Of a DNA stretch of 64,000 bases, positions 15,733-25,834 are shown one piece after another. The DNA is from GCA-2748055 sp043797815. Its GTDB lineage: Bacteria > Bacteroidota > Bacteroidia > Bacteroidales > GCA-2748055. Within the stretch, counting starts at the first letter, position 1. Each line of letters begins with the position of its first letter. Made by a program: the position numbers and the translations under genes. The notes under the pieces are model-generated. The model did no database searches and was not told the DNA's origin. It saw only the letters and a program-made list of their open reading frames with translations. The DNA lies in the NCBI GenBank assembly GCA_043797815.1, contig JAZDPG010000076.1, forward strand, positions 1-64,000. The letters are read 5' to 3'.

Positions 15733-18495
15733 CTACCCGGTGGTTCCCATGGCATTGGCAATGGCATTCACGCTCCGGAGCAGGTTCTTCAGAAGCTGCT
15801 CCTCCGTTTCCTGTTTTCCCCTCTTCCTGGCCTCCCTCCATTCGCCCAGCAGATGGACCTGTTCCCTGTGAAGGGGAAGCAAGGCAGCGGCCCTTAAGCG
15901 GGTGGACAGGAAATGATTCACCCTTCGTTCTGAGATGGGGCTTCCCAACAGGTCAAGCATCATCTCCCTGGTAAGTGCCAGTTCACTGAGCAACATCTCC
16001 AGGATATCATTCCGTACTTTTGCATCCTCCACCAGGCCGGCATACAGGATCATCACCTCCTCATCGGTGGCTGCCAGGCTCGTATCCACATTGGTGAGTA
16101 CGTACCGTACAAAATCGTCTTTTTTAACAAGCGCTTTCAGCAGGCTGTATTTGCCGGGTTCCGCCGACTTCATTCCGGCAAAGGTTGCTCCCACCCCATA
16201 CCAGCTGGAGATGTGCATGCGCGACTGGGTCCAGCTGAACACCCAGGGTATGGCCCTCAGGTCTTCCAGGGCCCTTTTCCCCCTTCTGCGTGCGGGCCTG
16301 GAACCGATCTTGCTGGACTCGATGACATCAATGGGTGTGGCCTGCTCATAAAACCTGATAAAAGAGGGATGGGTGGTTAGTTCCTTGAACGCCCGGTAAC
16401 TCTCACCGGCCATGTAGGAGAACAGGGCATCACGGTCCGGATTTTCCCCGTTACTGCCACCCGCATTCAGTATGGCGGCCTGTGCAGTTCCCGCAAGAAG
16501 CAGTTCAAGATTGTATGCTGCATTGCCCTTGTTGGCATATTTCCTTTCGATGGTCTCACCCTGTTCGGTGATCCTGATCAGCCCGTTCTGAACCGAACCG
16601 GGAAGGGATTTCAGGAACCAGTGGGTGGGTCCTGCACCCCGGCTGATGGTGCCTCCCTTTCCGTGAAAGAAGCGGATCTCCACCCCATGCTTTTTGCCGA
16701 CGGCTGCCATTTTCACCTGGGCATCATAGAGGTACCATGTACTGGCCAGGATACCTCCGTCCTTGTTGCTGTCGCTGTATCCGATCATTACATCCTGAAC
16801 CAAAAAGGACCTGCCACGGCTGTCACGATGGTACTCCAGACTGTTTTTTGTGACCGGATGGGCGAGGAAAGCATCCAGGATTCCCGGGCTCTGTTTCAAA
16901 TCTTCAATGGTTTCAAACAAGGGGACCACAGGCATCGGACATACCATTCCGGCCCCTGTATGCCTTAACAGCCCGGCCTCCCTGGCGAAAAGGTAAACGG
17001 TAAAGAGGTCCCGCTCACTGCGTGTCATGCTCACAATCAGATTCCCCACCGCCCTTTCAGAATAGGTCAGGATATGTTTGGAAAGAGTAAGGTATGTATT
17101 CACTGCCTCCCTGGCCATGTCTGGTCCAAGCAGCTCCGGGCTTGTCAAAAAGGGGCGCATGCTCGAAAGCTCATCAAGGATAAACCGGTTCAGCAGTGAC
17201 GGATCTCCGGCAATCCCTTCATACCTGGCTGGCATGCTGGTCCGGATCAGGTCCAGAAGTGCCTCTTCATGGTACTGGCTGTTCTGCCTGATATCCAGCC
17301 TGGCCAGGTGAAATCCGAAAATAGCGAGGTGACGCAGCACTTTCTGTACATCATATGCTGCCATGGACCAGGCCCCATAGTCCACAAGGGCCTTCTTCAG
17401 AAGCTGCAGGTCCTCCACCAGTTCAACCGAACTCCGGTACGACCCTGGTGTATCTTTCAGACCGATTCCTCCCCCGGATCTCTCTTCCACGGGCAACTTT
17501 CGTTTCAGCAACTTCACATACTGTTTGAAAGGCTCCTTCTTGTCCCCCTCCGCAACCTGGCTGCCCTCTTTCTCCAATTCTTCCAGCCTGATCCGGAAGG
17601 AAGCGATCAGCTCTTCCTCCGAACAGTATATGCTTACCTTGTCGGCAAGGTCATCCAGCATGGAGATCACGAGCCTGAAAGCATGAATCCGGAATATCTT
17701 CAGAGTCTTCTCGGTTACCCCGGCCGTTACCAGCGGATGTCCGTCCCGGTCCCCTCCCACCCAGTTTCCAAAGGTGACGGAGGGAAAATTGCCGGTATCT
17801 TCTATATATACAGGATCAAATCCGGCACTTTCCCAGGCCTGTTTCAACCTGAAATCGAGAAAGGGAAGGACTTCAGGAAACACCTTATAGAAATAGTGCA
17901 GCACATTCTCAAGCTCTGATTCAATGGCTGGTTTCTCCATAAAAATCTCACCTATAAACCAGAGTTTGTGAAGAATGCGCTTGATGTCATGCTTGATCTC
18001 GTCCCGTTCATACCTGTTGTACATGGTGTTTTCAAGCTGCACCAGCAAAAGATAAAGCTGCCTGTACAAGCCCAGTACCACCGGACGTTTGGCCTCGGTG
18101 GGATGGGCTGTCAGCACGGGTTCAACCTCAACCCGCTTGAACTGATCAAGGATCTTTTCTTCGCTGATCCCTCCCTTCTTCAGCTCCATCAACACATTGC
18201 CCCACAATCCGTTTACACTGCTCAGCCCTCCGGATTCTCTTTTCTGCCTGCGGTTCTGAACCGCACCATTCACCTCCGAGAGATTCAATAACTGAAAGCA
18301 AATGGAATAGAGATGAAGCAGATCCTGCCTGTTTTCTTCCGGAAATTCAGGTTCAAACGCCGTGATCCAAGGCAGCTTCGCGGCCAGCTCCTTTTTGCCA
18401 TTTTCCTCCAGTACTTCAGAAAAGCACTGAAGCAGGAACTCCAGGTCCCTGTAAGGTTTTCCCAGCAACTTCTGGATCTCGTGAAGGCTTGTCAT
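15733..18495 (-). CDS. ppc: Phosphoenolpyruvate carboxylase
   Basis: A 920-residue enzyme that adds bicarbonate to phosphoenolpyruvate to form oxaloacetate, refilling the TCA cycle. Diagnostic motifs are present: VLTAHPTEAKRP with the catalytic His, the active-site loop 'MIGYSDSNKDGGIL', and 'FFHGKGGTISRGAGPTHWF'. Length is normal for bacterial Ppc (about 880-930) and the C-terminus ends in TTG, close to the usual NTG. No signal peptide; cytosolic. It is upstream of the redox operon on the same strand, separated by about 250 bases that hold the operon's candidate regulatory sites, so it is a separate unit. The start at 18495 is the first Met and fits family alignments. Confidence 0.97.
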   Translation of the reverse strand: MTSLHEIQKLLGKPYRDLEFLLQCFSEVLEENGKKELAAKLPWITAFEPEFPEENRQDLLHLYSICFQLLNLSEVNGAVQNRRQKRESGGLSSVNGLWGNVLMELKKGGISEEKILDQFKRVEVEPVLTAHPTEAKRPVVLGLYRQLYLLLVQLENTMYNRYERDEIKHDIKRILHKLWFIGEIFMEKPAIESELENVLHYFYKVFPEVLPFLDFRLKQAWESAGFDPVYIEDTGNFPSVTFGNWVGGDRDGHPLVTAGVTEKTLKIFRIHAFRLVISMLDDLADKVSIYCSEEELIASFRIRLEELEKEGSQVAEGDKKEPFKQYVKLLKRKLPVEERSGGGIGLKDTPGSYRSSVELVEDLQLLKKALVDYGAWSMAAYDVQKVLRHLAIFGFHLARLDIRQNSQYHEEALLDLIRTSMPARYEGIAGDPSLLNRFILDELSSMRPFLTSPELLGPDMAREAVNTYLTLSKHILTYSERAVGNLIVSMTRSERDLFTVYLFAREAGLLRHTGAGMVCPMPVVPLFETIEDLKQSPGILDAFLAHPVTKNSLEYHRDSRGRSFLVQDVMIGYSDSNKDGGILASTWYLYDAQVKMAAVGKKHGVEIRFFHGKGGTISRGAGPTHWFLKSLPGSVQNGLIRITEQGETIERKYANKGNAAYNLELLLAGTAQAAILNAGGSNGENPDRDALFSYMAGESYRAFKELTTHPSFIRFYEQATPIDVIESSKIGSRPARRRGKRALEDLRAIPWVFSWTQSRMHISSWYGVGATFAGMKSAEPGKYSLLKALVKKDDFVRYVLTNVDTSLAATDEEVMILYAGLVEDAKVRNDILEMLLSELALTREMMLDLLGSPISERRVNHFLSTRLRAAALLPLHREQVHLLGEWREARKRGKQETEEQLLKNLLRSVNAIANAMGTTG

Positions 18496-18767
18496 TACTT
18501 ATTTTGCAAAAAAAGTGCATTTCTCCTGTAAACTTACGCAATCTAAAGTTAATTTGTAACCTGCTTTTTATCGCCTTTTTCCGGTGCAGGTGAATAATCA
18601 GAACAAATCCGGTTCTTCTTGATTCAGATTGTTTTGTCACCATCCGCGGGCGGTCCAAGCGGTTCTAAATGAAAAAAACATAATTCAACGATACGCATAA
18701 GAAAAATATTTGCTTAAATTGCAATCTGCCAAAACTAAAAAACGAACCATCTAAACCTACTACTACA

Positions 18768-21700
18768 ATGAAACAAATCTACTCCGGAAAGTTCTTTCTA
18801 TCCATTTTATTGATGTTGATGATCCCGGGCGTATTGTTTGCAGCCGGAACAATCAAAGGCGTGGTTAAGGATGCCATTACCGGCGATCCATTGCCGGGTG
18901 CGAACATTGTTATCAAGTCGATTTACCACGGGACAGCCACCGGCATTGATGGTGAATTTGTCCTGGCCGGTATACCGGACGGATCCCAGGTGGTATCCGT
19001 CAGTTACCTGGGGTATGTGGAACAGGAGCTCACAGTGAATGTATCTGACGGTGAGACCGAAACCATAGAAGTTTTGCTGGAAGTAATGTCCATACAGGGC
19101 GAAGAGGTTGTGATCACAGCCCAGGCCTATGGCCAGAGGGCTGCCATCAACCAGCAGATGGCCGCCAATACGGTGATAAATGTCGTATCCGCAGAAAAAA
19201 TTGAGGAGTTACCCGATGCCAATGCCGCAGAAGCACTCGGACGCCTTCCGGGAGTCTCCCTGAAGAGGGGATCAGGGGAAGCCAACCAGGTGGTTATTCG
19301 TGGTTTATCCCCGAAATACAACAATGTGACCATTGAGGGCATCAAGATGGCCTCCACCAGCGATTATGACAGGAGCGTGGACCTGAGCCTGGTACAGAGT
19401 GAGATGCTTGCCGGTATGGAAGTATCCAAATCACTTCGTCCGGACATGGATGCGGATGCGCTCGGAGGCACAGTCAACCTGCGACTGCAGGAAGCTCCCA
19501 TGACAAGGAAGATCAATTTTGCTGCAGAAGGGGGTTATGCCAACCTGGGCAAAGATTTTGCCAACTATAAATTTACCGGTGGTTACAGCGACCGGTTCTT
19601 TGATAAGAAATTCGGTGTGAGCCTGCGGGCTACCACCGAACAGAAGCAGATGCCGTCCCACCGGTTTTCAGCAGGGTACTCGGGTGCATACAATGATTTT
19701 GTCCTGGATGAGAACGACGAGGTGGTGGACACGGTCCTTCTGACCAGGACACAAAACATCACCCTGGTTGACCAGAAGCAGACCCGGCACCGGACCAACG
19801 GAAGCCTGATCCTGGATTTCAAAAACGATTGGTGGGAGGTGAAATTCTTCAACCTGCTCAGCATTAAAAATGATGATGTGCTTACCCGGAACAACGGGCG
19901 TGAATTCCTTACCCAGACCATGGCCGCCAGCTACACCCAAAGTGTAACTGAAGCCCTGTGGAGGACCATGACCCGTACCCACTCCCTTCAGAACACCTTC
20001 AGGTTTGGGGCTTCCAAACTGGATGTGGACCTCTCCACCACCTATGCCGATGTGCACATGGATGACCAGAGCTTCCCGTTCGTGGAAGATTCCCGTTTGA
20101 ATATTGACCAGGAGTGGCTGATTTACCAGGACCCCAAGGTGGTTTTTGAATCCTTCGGGGGTCTGGATTCTCTGGATATCAACAGCACCTATCTGCGGGA
20201 GTTACAGAACAGCGCACAGCAGCTGATTGATGAAAGTTATGACGCCAGGATCGACTATGAGCTGTCTTTCACGCTGGCCGGGGCTGTATCCGGAAAACTG
20301 AAACTGGGAGGTAAATACCACCAGCTGACCCGGTCCAGCAACGGAACCGCACGTTATTACTCTCAGGAATGGGGGGGATCTGTTGCAAGGCGCCAGAAAT
20401 TCCTGGAGATTTTCCCCTGGGTAGAGACCGATCTGGGTGTTCAGCGGGGGATCAATGCAGCGAATTTTGTGGATCCCGACTACGATGCCGGCAAATTCCT
20501 GAACGGACGTTATGACCTGGCCTGGGGGGCCGATATTGACCTGCTCACCGATATGCAGGGCACCTTGCTGGATGAAGCCGGAGATGCTTATTACACCAGG
20601 GGTGTTGAAGATTACCAGAGAGATTACGAGGCCACTGAACAATTGATGGCCGGGTATACGATGGTCGAACTGAATATCGGCCCGAAACTGATGATCCTTC
20701 CGGGGGTAAGGTATGAGCAGAACGAAACGGAGTATTTTGCGTTCCACATCAAGCAGGCCGACAATGTGGTGGGTATTGAACCCAATCCCGATTCGGTGTT
20801 TACCGAGCGCAAGAACCAACAGTGGTTCCCTTCGGTCAACCTGAAATTCAAGGCCACTGATTTTCTGAGCATCCAGGGTGCCGTCTATAAAAGCACCTCC
20901 CGCCCAAGTTTCCGCCAGATCTCTCCGCTGGTTATTTACCCGCAAACAGGTCAGGGTATTACATCCAATAATCCCTGGCTTGAACCCTCAAGCGCCTGGA
21001 ATTATGACCTGGGTGTTTCGATCATGAAACCCAAGGTAGGATTGTTTACCATTTATGGTTTCTACAAAGAGATCAGCGACCTGATCTTCGTGATGAACGG
21101 CTACAAGCCCAGCAAGAAAGGATTGATTGTGGGCGGACCGGATGACCTGGATGACCGGATCCTGGGTGCAGAGTATTATGATCCCTTATATCTGGCAAAG
21201 GAAGGCACAACCGACCTGCCTTTCAACAACCCTGAAAGGGCCCAGGTTTACGGGGTTGAGGTATCATGGCAGACCAACTTCTGGTACCTGCCGGGAGTGC
21301 TCAAGGGACTGGTCCTGGATGTGAACTATACCATCATGAAGACCCAAACCCAGTATCCCTATTTCGAATCCGTCGTGGTGGGCATGGATTCCTCGGGATT
21401 TGTTCCTCTTCCCATCTACGGACAGGAGTACAATACCCGGACGGGACCCATGGAGGACCAGCCGGCATCCATCCTGAATGTGATCCTGGGATGGGACTAT
21501 CGCGGATTCAGTGCCAGGGTCTCCTACCGCTACCAGAGCAATACGGTAGAGGGACTGGATGCGCGCTATTCGGTCTTCGACAGGTACTATGACACCTTCT
21601 CGCTGATGGACCTGATGCTGAAGCAAAACATTACCAAGAACATTTCAGCCTATGCGAATTTGACCAACATCCTTAACCATGTGGACGACTACTACTTTGG

Positions 21701-21785
21701 CGAACAACCGGGACATCCTGCTTTGCCGACCAACAGCCAGTTCTATGGATTCCGCGCACAGGTGGGTGTAAAAATTAATCTGTAA
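18768..21785 (+). CDS. TonB-dependent outer-membrane receptor
   Basis: A 1005-residue receptor with a signal peptide (to about residue 25), a carboxypeptidase-regulatory-like domain at about 27-110 (IKGVVKDAITGDPLPGANIV), a plug domain at about 125-250 (ELPDANAAEALGRLPGVSLKR, with VVIRGLSP) and a long 22-stranded-type barrel ending in FYGFRAQVGVKINL with the terminal aromatic two residues back. It imports a bulky ligand, probably a saccharide, with TonB energy. There is no SusD gene beside it, so it is closer to the general TonB-receptor type than to a SusC/SusD pair. The gene after it encodes a T9SS-secreted protein and may handle the same ligand. Confidence 0.92.
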   Translation: MKQIYSGKFFLSILLMLMIPGVLFAAGTIKGVVKDAITGDPLPGANIVIKSIYHGTATGIDGEFVLAGIPDGSQVVSVSYLGYVEQELTVNVSDGETETIEVLLEVMSIQGEEVVITAQAYGQRAAINQQMAANTVINVVSAEKIEELPDANAAEALGRLPGVSLKRGSGEANQVVIRGLSPKYNNVTIEGIKMASTSDYDRSVDLSLVQSEMLAGMEVSKSLRPDMDADALGGTVNLRLQEAPMTRKINFAAEGGYANLGKDFANYKFTGGYSDRFFDKKFGVSLRATTEQKQMPSHRFSAGYSGAYNDFVLDENDEVVDTVLLTRTQNITLVDQKQTRHRTNGSLILDFKNDWWEVKFFNLLSIKNDDVLTRNNGREFLTQTMAASYTQSVTEALWRTMTRTHSLQNTFRFGASKLDVDLSTTYADVHMDDQSFPFVEDSRLNIDQEWLIYQDPKVVFESFGGLDSLDINSTYLRELQNSAQQLIDESYDARIDYELSFTLAGAVSGKLKLGGKYHQLTRSSNGTARYYSQEWGGSVARRQKFLEIFPWVETDLGVQRGINAANFVDPDYDAGKFLNGRYDLAWGADIDLLTDMQGTLLDEAGDAYYTRGVEDYQRDYEATEQLMAGYTMVELNIGPKLMILPGVRYEQNETEYFAFHIKQADNVVGIEPNPDSVFTERKNQQWFPSVNLKFKATDFLSIQGAVYKSTSRPSFRQISPLVIYPQTGQGITSNNPWLEPSSAWNYDLGVSIMKPKVGLFTIYGFYKEISDLIFVMNGYKPSKKGLIVGGPDDLDDRILGAEYYDPLYLAKEGTTDLPFNNPERAQVYGVEVSWQTNFWYLPGVLKGLVLDVNYTIMKTQTQYPYFESVVVGMDSSGFVPLPIYGQEYNTRTGPMEDQPASILNVILGWDYRGFSARVSYRYQSNTVEGLDARYSVFDRYYDTFSLMDLMLKQNITKNISAYANLTNILNHVDDYYFGEQPGHPALPTNSQFYGFRAQVGVKINL

Positions 21786-21800
21786 AAAAAGGAGGTATTT

Positions 21801-21851
21801 ATGTATATATTGTTTAGTGACTTAATTATTAACAAAAACCGAAAAACATGA
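21801..21851 (+). CDS. 16-residue leader peptide with strong ribosome site, coupled to next gene
   Basis: ATG 21801 follows AAAGGAGGTATTT (21788-21800), the strongest Shine-Dalgarno-like sequence I found in the window. The frame reads MYILFSDLIINKNRKT and stops at TGA 21849-21851, which overlaps the ATG of the T9SS gene at 21848 (ATGA). The arrangement is typical of translational coupling, where ribosomes finishing the short ORF restart on the large gene. It could also simply deliver ribosomes to an otherwise poor start. No known leader family is recognised. Confidence 0.5.
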   Translation: MYILFSDLIINKNRKT

Positions 21852-23656
21852 AAGTTAGAACTTTACTATTTGGAGTTGCCAGTTTGTTTATCACCGCAGC
21901 CCTATCTGCCCAGGACGTCAAAGTCCTCGAAGGCGGAGCTGCCAATGGCGGTATCATTGAAACCACCATCAACGCTGAGGTGTCTGGCGGTGTGAACAAG
22001 ATTTATGAACTGAAAAGAGGACAGTTTTACCTGATGCACGCTCCCATCAATGTGGACAATGCAGGTGGAACACTCACCATCAGGGCAGAGGCCGGAGACG
22101 GTCCAAAACCGGTGATCATCCGCCTTCCGTTGAATGAAGTTGCTGTTGGAGTAAACGTCATCAAAGGAAGTTTTACCATGCAGAATATCCAGCTTCAATG
22201 GAGGCAAACCGATGGGGCCGATGGCGGTTATTGGAATCTTTTTTCCATTAATGAAAATAACAGCAAACTGCTGGTGGAAGATTGCTTGTTCGATATGGGT
22301 TACGGTGTGCTCTTTAATACCGACGGTGTGGAAAACGGACAGGTTTCCATTTTCAGGAACAACTATTTCCGTGATTTCCACGATGGCCAACAGTGGTGGG
22401 CAGGCAGGGTCATGAACTGCAAAGTTCCTGTGGATACCCTGATCTATGAAAACAACACCTCCACCGGAGCCGGTCTGACCATTCTGGGACAGGAATGCAT
22501 GATGGCTTATGGTTTTATCAACCACAACACCTTCATCAACAACACCAAGTATCCCTTCCTGAACCAGTACTGGAAAGAGTGTTATTACACCAACAACCTT
22601 TTCGTCAATGCCAACTGGGTTGGTGAAGACATGGAAAATGTGGCCACCGGCGGACAGGATCCGGATGCATTGATGCACGGGCTTGTGGGTGTGGATACCA
22701 TTACAGTTCATCAATGGCTCGACAAGAAGTTCCTGAATGCAGACTCAACTGCCCTCACAGCAGATATTGATGAGATTTCTGACTATATCTGGTATGCAGC
22801 AGACAACGTTTGTGTATCCAGTACAACCCTGGACGCCTATTACGGAGGCACTCCCAATGATGGGATTGATGGTGCAGCATCTTCTTACCTGAACTGGGGC
22901 GGACTTGGAAACGGTCCGTGGAGAATTGTCAACGTTCCCGGGATTTTTATGAATTCAAGGACCGAGCAATTGATCGCTGACCATGACAACATCAAGGCAG
23001 AGAACAACATCGTCTATGAGTTCAAGGCTGAAGAAATGGGCTTTGGCACCGATCCGCTGCCCCAGGCTGCTGCTGATGTCTATATTGACTGGAACCGTTC
23101 CAAGTGGGGCGTTCCTGATGTTACCACTCCGGATCTTCAGCCCACCCATTTCGGTGACTTTGATGCCAATACCATTGCCGGTGTTGAAACTGAAGACTCG
23201 GACGCCGGTGGTATCACCAAGATCTCTGACATGGTTGAGGACTTCTCATACACCAAAAGCCTTGTTTCCAACATTGATGGCAAGCGTATTGGCGCATTGC
23301 ACTGGAATGATGAGGCTTATGATCCCGCTGCCTCTCTGGCCGCTGTAAAGGCAGCTTATGCAAGCAACGGCATTGAAAACAGGGAAGTAGCTGTTTCCAG
23401 GTTCGAGCTGAAGAACTATCCGAATCCCTTTGGAGTCAGTACGACCATCAGTTTCAACCTGAAGGACAATTCATTCGTAAACCTCTCCGTATATGATGTT
23501 TCCGGAAGAATGGTAGCACAGCTGATCAATGAAAACAGGGCAGGTGGTGAAAATACTGTTCAGTTCTCACCTGACTACGCTGCAAGCAGCACCTATTTCT
23601 ATAAACTCACGACCGATTTCGGTACTGAGACCAGGAAAATGATGATGCTGAAGTAA
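21848..23656 (+). CDS. T9SS-secreted protein, probable right-handed beta-helix
   Basis: A 602-residue exported protein: signal peptide to about residue 21 (ALSAQ), a long central region rich in short repeated strands with Asn and Gly turns (YENNTSTGAGL, INHNTFINNTKYPF, YYTNNLFVNANW), as in parallel beta-helix lyase-like or DUF4957/DUF5123 proteins, and a C-terminal T9SS type A sorting domain (YPNPFGVSTTISFNL, ending in KMMMLK). It should be delivered to the cell surface or outside. It follows the TonB receptor and its start overlaps a short leader ORF. A polysaccharide-binding or lyase role is likely but no catalytic residues could be assigned. Confidence 0.8.
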   Translation: MKVRTLLFGVASLFITAALSAQDVKVLEGGAANGGIIETTINAEVSGGVNKIYELKRGQFYLMHAPINVDNAGGTLTIRAEAGDGPKPVIIRLPLNEVAVGVNVIKGSFTMQNIQLQWRQTDGADGGYWNLFSINENNSKLLVEDCLFDMGYGVLFNTDGVENGQVSIFRNNYFRDFHDGQQWWAGRVMNCKVPVDTLIYENNTSTGAGLTILGQECMMAYGFINHNTFINNTKYPFLNQYWKECYYTNNLFVNANWVGEDMENVATGGQDPDALMHGLVGVDTITVHQWLDKKFLNADSTALTADIDEISDYIWYAADNVCVSSTTLDAYYGGTPNDGIDGAASSYLNWGGLGNGPWRIVNVPGIFMNSRTEQLIADHDNIKAENNIVYEFKAEEMGFGTDPLPQAAADVYIDWNRSKWGVPDVTTPDLQPTHFGDFDANTIAGVETEDSDAGGITKISDMVEDFSYTKSLVSNIDGKRIGALHWNDEAYDPAASLAAVKAAYASNGIENREVAVSRFELKNYPNPFGVSTTISFNLKDNSFVNLSVYDVSGRMVAQLINENRAGGENTVQFSPDYAASSTYFYKLTTDFGTETRKMMMLK

Positions 23657-23680
23657 TTCACTTCAAACCTCCTATCACTA

Positions 23681-23713
23681 CAGGGTGGCCTAATGGCCGC
23701 CCTGTTTTGTTTT
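23681..23713 (+). terminator. Intrinsic terminator after the T9SS beta-helix gene
   Basis: CAGGGTGGCC and GGCCGCCCTG form a stem with one mismatch around a TAAT loop, followed by TTTTGTTTT. It lies 25 bases after the stop at 23656 and closes the TonB receptor/T9SS unit. Confidence 0.85.
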
Positions 23714-23782
23714 CAGTCACTACGTCAATAGGAATCCATAATTTGTTTGCTAAATTTAAGACCCTCAACCAAGCTGTTTTTC

Positions 23783-24802
23783 ATGGATAAGGAGATAAGG
23801 ATCTGTGTCATCGGACCCGGAGCCATCGGTGGTATAACGGCCGGCGTGCTTACCCGGGAAGGTTATGCTGTCAGGCTGGTCACCAGGCATCAGGAACTGG
23901 CTGAAAAGATCAGCAGTGCGGGAATTGTAGTCAACGGTCATTGCGGGGACTTCACCATCCCTGTCCCCTCCGAAGCCAAGCCGGAGGAGCTTGAGGGTAT
24001 CTTCGATTTTGTGCTGATTGCCACAAAGGCCGGCTCACTGGTGGACGCTGCCAGGGGGATCCTTCCCTTTCTGGATGAAAATTCCCGGGTCGTATCCATG
24101 CAAAACGGGATCTGTGAAGAGATGCTGGCCGAAGTGGTGGGTGAAGAGCGTACCATTGGCTGCGTGGTGGGTTGGGGAGGCACCATGCATGAACCTGGGA
24201 GGGTGGAGATGACCTCAGGAGGCGAATTCATCCTGGGCAACTGGAACCGTGGGAAAGACAGTGAGCTTGAGAAACTGGCAGGGATACTCGGGCATATCGT
24301 CGAAACCCGGACCACCGATGAAATACTCCCTGAGCTCTATTCCAAGATGATCATCAATGCATGCATCACCACCCTGGGAGCTGTATGCGGCCTGTACCTG
24401 GGCGAGATGCTTGCCAGAAAGAGGGCACGCAACCTGTTTATTGAGGTCATCAGGGAGGCCATTGAAGTGGCCAAGGCCATGGATCTCAAGGTCGCTCCTG
24501 CCGCTTCGGGGAAATTGGATTTCTATGACTTTCTTCGTCCCGGACTTCTGTCAGGATTGAAAAGACACCTCACCATCAGGGTGATTGGAATGAAATACCG
24601 CAGGCTTAAATCATCCAGCCTCCAGAGCCTGGAAAGGGGCCGGAAAACGGAGGTTGACAACTACAATGGTTATATCTCAGCGAAAGGCCGGGAATTCAGG
24701 GTTGCCACCCCGGTAAACGACCTGCTCACCAGCATGGTCAGAGAGATTGAGGAGGGAAAAAGAGAGATCACCCCTGACAATTTCAGAGAGATCACTTGCT
24801 AA
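23783..24802 (+). CDS. 2-dehydropantoate 2-reductase (ketopantoate reductase) family enzyme
   Basis: A 339-residue NAD(P)-dependent reductase read from ATG 23783, which places the nucleotide-binding motif CVIGPGAIGG at the N-terminus; an upstream Met adds an implausible 12 residues. Family features: 'VLIATKAGSLVDA', 'VSMQNGI' and the catalytic-lysine segment 'YSKMIINACITTLGAVCG'. True PanE reduces ketopantoate in pantothenate synthesis; many paralogues reduce other 2-oxo acids, and no other pan gene is nearby, so I leave the symbol empty. It is preceded by a terminator and has its own promoter region. Confidence 0.85.
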   Translation: MDKEIRICVIGPGAIGGITAGVLTREGYAVRLVTRHQELAEKISSAGIVVNGHCGDFTIPVPSEAKPEELEGIFDFVLIATKAGSLVDAARGILPFLDENSRVVSMQNGICEEMLAEVVGEERTIGCVVGWGGTMHEPGRVEMTSGGEFILGNWNRGKDSELEKLAGILGHIVETRTTDEILPELYSKMIINACITTLGAVCGLYLGEMLARKRARNLFIEVIREAIEVAKAMDLKVAPAASGKLDFYDFLRPGLLSGLKRHLTIRVIGMKYRRLKSSSLQSLERGRKTEVDNYNGYISAKGREFRVATPVNDLLTSMVREIEEGKREITPDNFREITC

Positions 24803-24858
24803 CCGGACTGTATTATACAATTTGTAATTTACATTTTGTAACATCACACAAAAACGAG

Positions 24859-25308
24859 ATGAGTTTTATACAAACAATAAAGCCAAGGGTTTCCAAACGA
24901 ACTCTTCTCTATATCGCTGCAGTGGTGTGGACATTTGCAGGCGGAATGCTCATCTGTAAAGGCATTCTGCTTTCAATTCAGGCGCCTGAAGCTTTGGTGA
25001 TAAAAATTTCCATCAGCATATTGGGAGGCGCTGCATTCTACCGCTTGCTCTTTTCGACCATCTCCAGAAAACATACGAAACGGATCGTTGAACTGAAAAT
25101 GGAAAAACCCTGTCTGTTCTCCTTTTTCAATTTCAGGAGCTACATCCTGATGGCCGTCATGATCACAGCAGGTGTAATGCTCAGAAAATCGGGAATCATA
25201 CCTCCACAATACTTGCTGGTGTTATACTTTACCATGGGGATTCCCCTGTTCCTCTCCTCCTTCCGGTTCTATTACCATGGCCTGTTCTATGATCATGATA
25301 GGCCCTGA
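24859..25308 (+). CDS. Small integral membrane protein of unknown function
   Basis: A 149-residue protein read from ATG 24859 (an earlier Met lies within the previous stop region and is followed by non-conserved-looking sequence). Four hydrophobic segments are visible at about 16-34, 45-61, 93-111 and 118-132, with basic residues between (SRKHTKRIVELKMEK). I do not recognise the family; similar short membrane proteins are annotated only as hypothetical. It follows the reductase by 56 bases. Convergent with the VOC gene, stop to stop, eight bases apart. Confidence 0.6.
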   Translation: MSFIQTIKPRVSKRTLLYIAAVVWTFAGGMLICKGILLSIQAPEALVIKISISILGGAAFYRLLFSTISRKHTKRIVELKMEKPCLFSFFNFRSYILMAVMITAGVMLRKSGIIPPQYLLVLYFTMGIPLFLSSFRFYYHGLFYDHDRP

Positions 25309-25316
25309 GCAGAGTT

Positions 25317-25706
25317 TTACACGGTAATCTCCACCACATTTCCTTCCGGGTCAAGGACCACACTTTCATAATACCCGTCACCTGTAGTTCTCGGTTCACC
25401 AATAAGCGGAAATCCGTCACGTCTGAAAGTTTCTGTAAGTTCATCAACCCTTTCCTTGCTTCCCACAGATATGGAGATATGGGCCAGTCCATGGGCCATT
25501 CCCTTTTTGCCTGCAAATTCGGAAATATCCGGACGGTGCATGATCTCAAATCTGGTCTCCGAACCGGGAAATGAAAGGAAATAAGAGGAGTAGCCTTTTT
25601 TTGGATTGATATATTTGCCGCTGCAGGCCATTCCAAAATATCTTTTGTAAAAACCGGTCAGGAATTCCAGGTCCTTTGCCCAGAGAGCAATGTGTTCAAA
25701 TTTCAT
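25317..25706 (-). CDS. VOC-family (glyoxalase/dioxygenase fold) protein
   Basis: A 129-residue protein with the two beta-alpha-beta-beta-beta halves of the vicinal oxygen chelate fold: 'FEHIALWAKDLEFLTGFYKR' at the start and 'MAHGLAHISISVGSKERVDE' in the middle, ending with 'ESVVLDPEGNVVEI'. Metal ligands of the glyoxalase type are plausible (His near the start, Glu near 'RFEIMH', His at AHI, Glu at VVEI). The substrate cannot be assigned. ATG 25706 is preferred; ATG 25721 adds five residues. Confidence 0.85.
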   Translation of the reverse strand: MKFEHIALWAKDLEFLTGFYKRYFGMACSGKYINPKKGYSSYFLSFPGSETRFEIMHRPDISEFAGKKGMAHGLAHISISVGSKERVDELTETFRRDGFPLIGEPRTTGDGYYESVVLDPEGNVVEITV

Positions 25707-25834
25707 CGGATGGAGGTTCAATTCAATACAAGGTAATCAATCTTCTTTTCCATAACCGTTGATGGTCAGGCGAATCACAAATAACTGTTAAAATCCATTG
25801 AATACCTAAGCGAATCCGGCCATCTTCGCGGTAT

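Noticed and set aside
20202..20945. 247-codon minus-strand open frame inside the TonB receptor
   Set aside because: Shadow of the + strand barrel-coding sequence; no family features.
18768..23656. SusC/SusD polysaccharide utilisation locus
   Set aside because: No SusD-like lipoprotein follows the receptor; the next large gene is a T9SS beta-helix-type protein.
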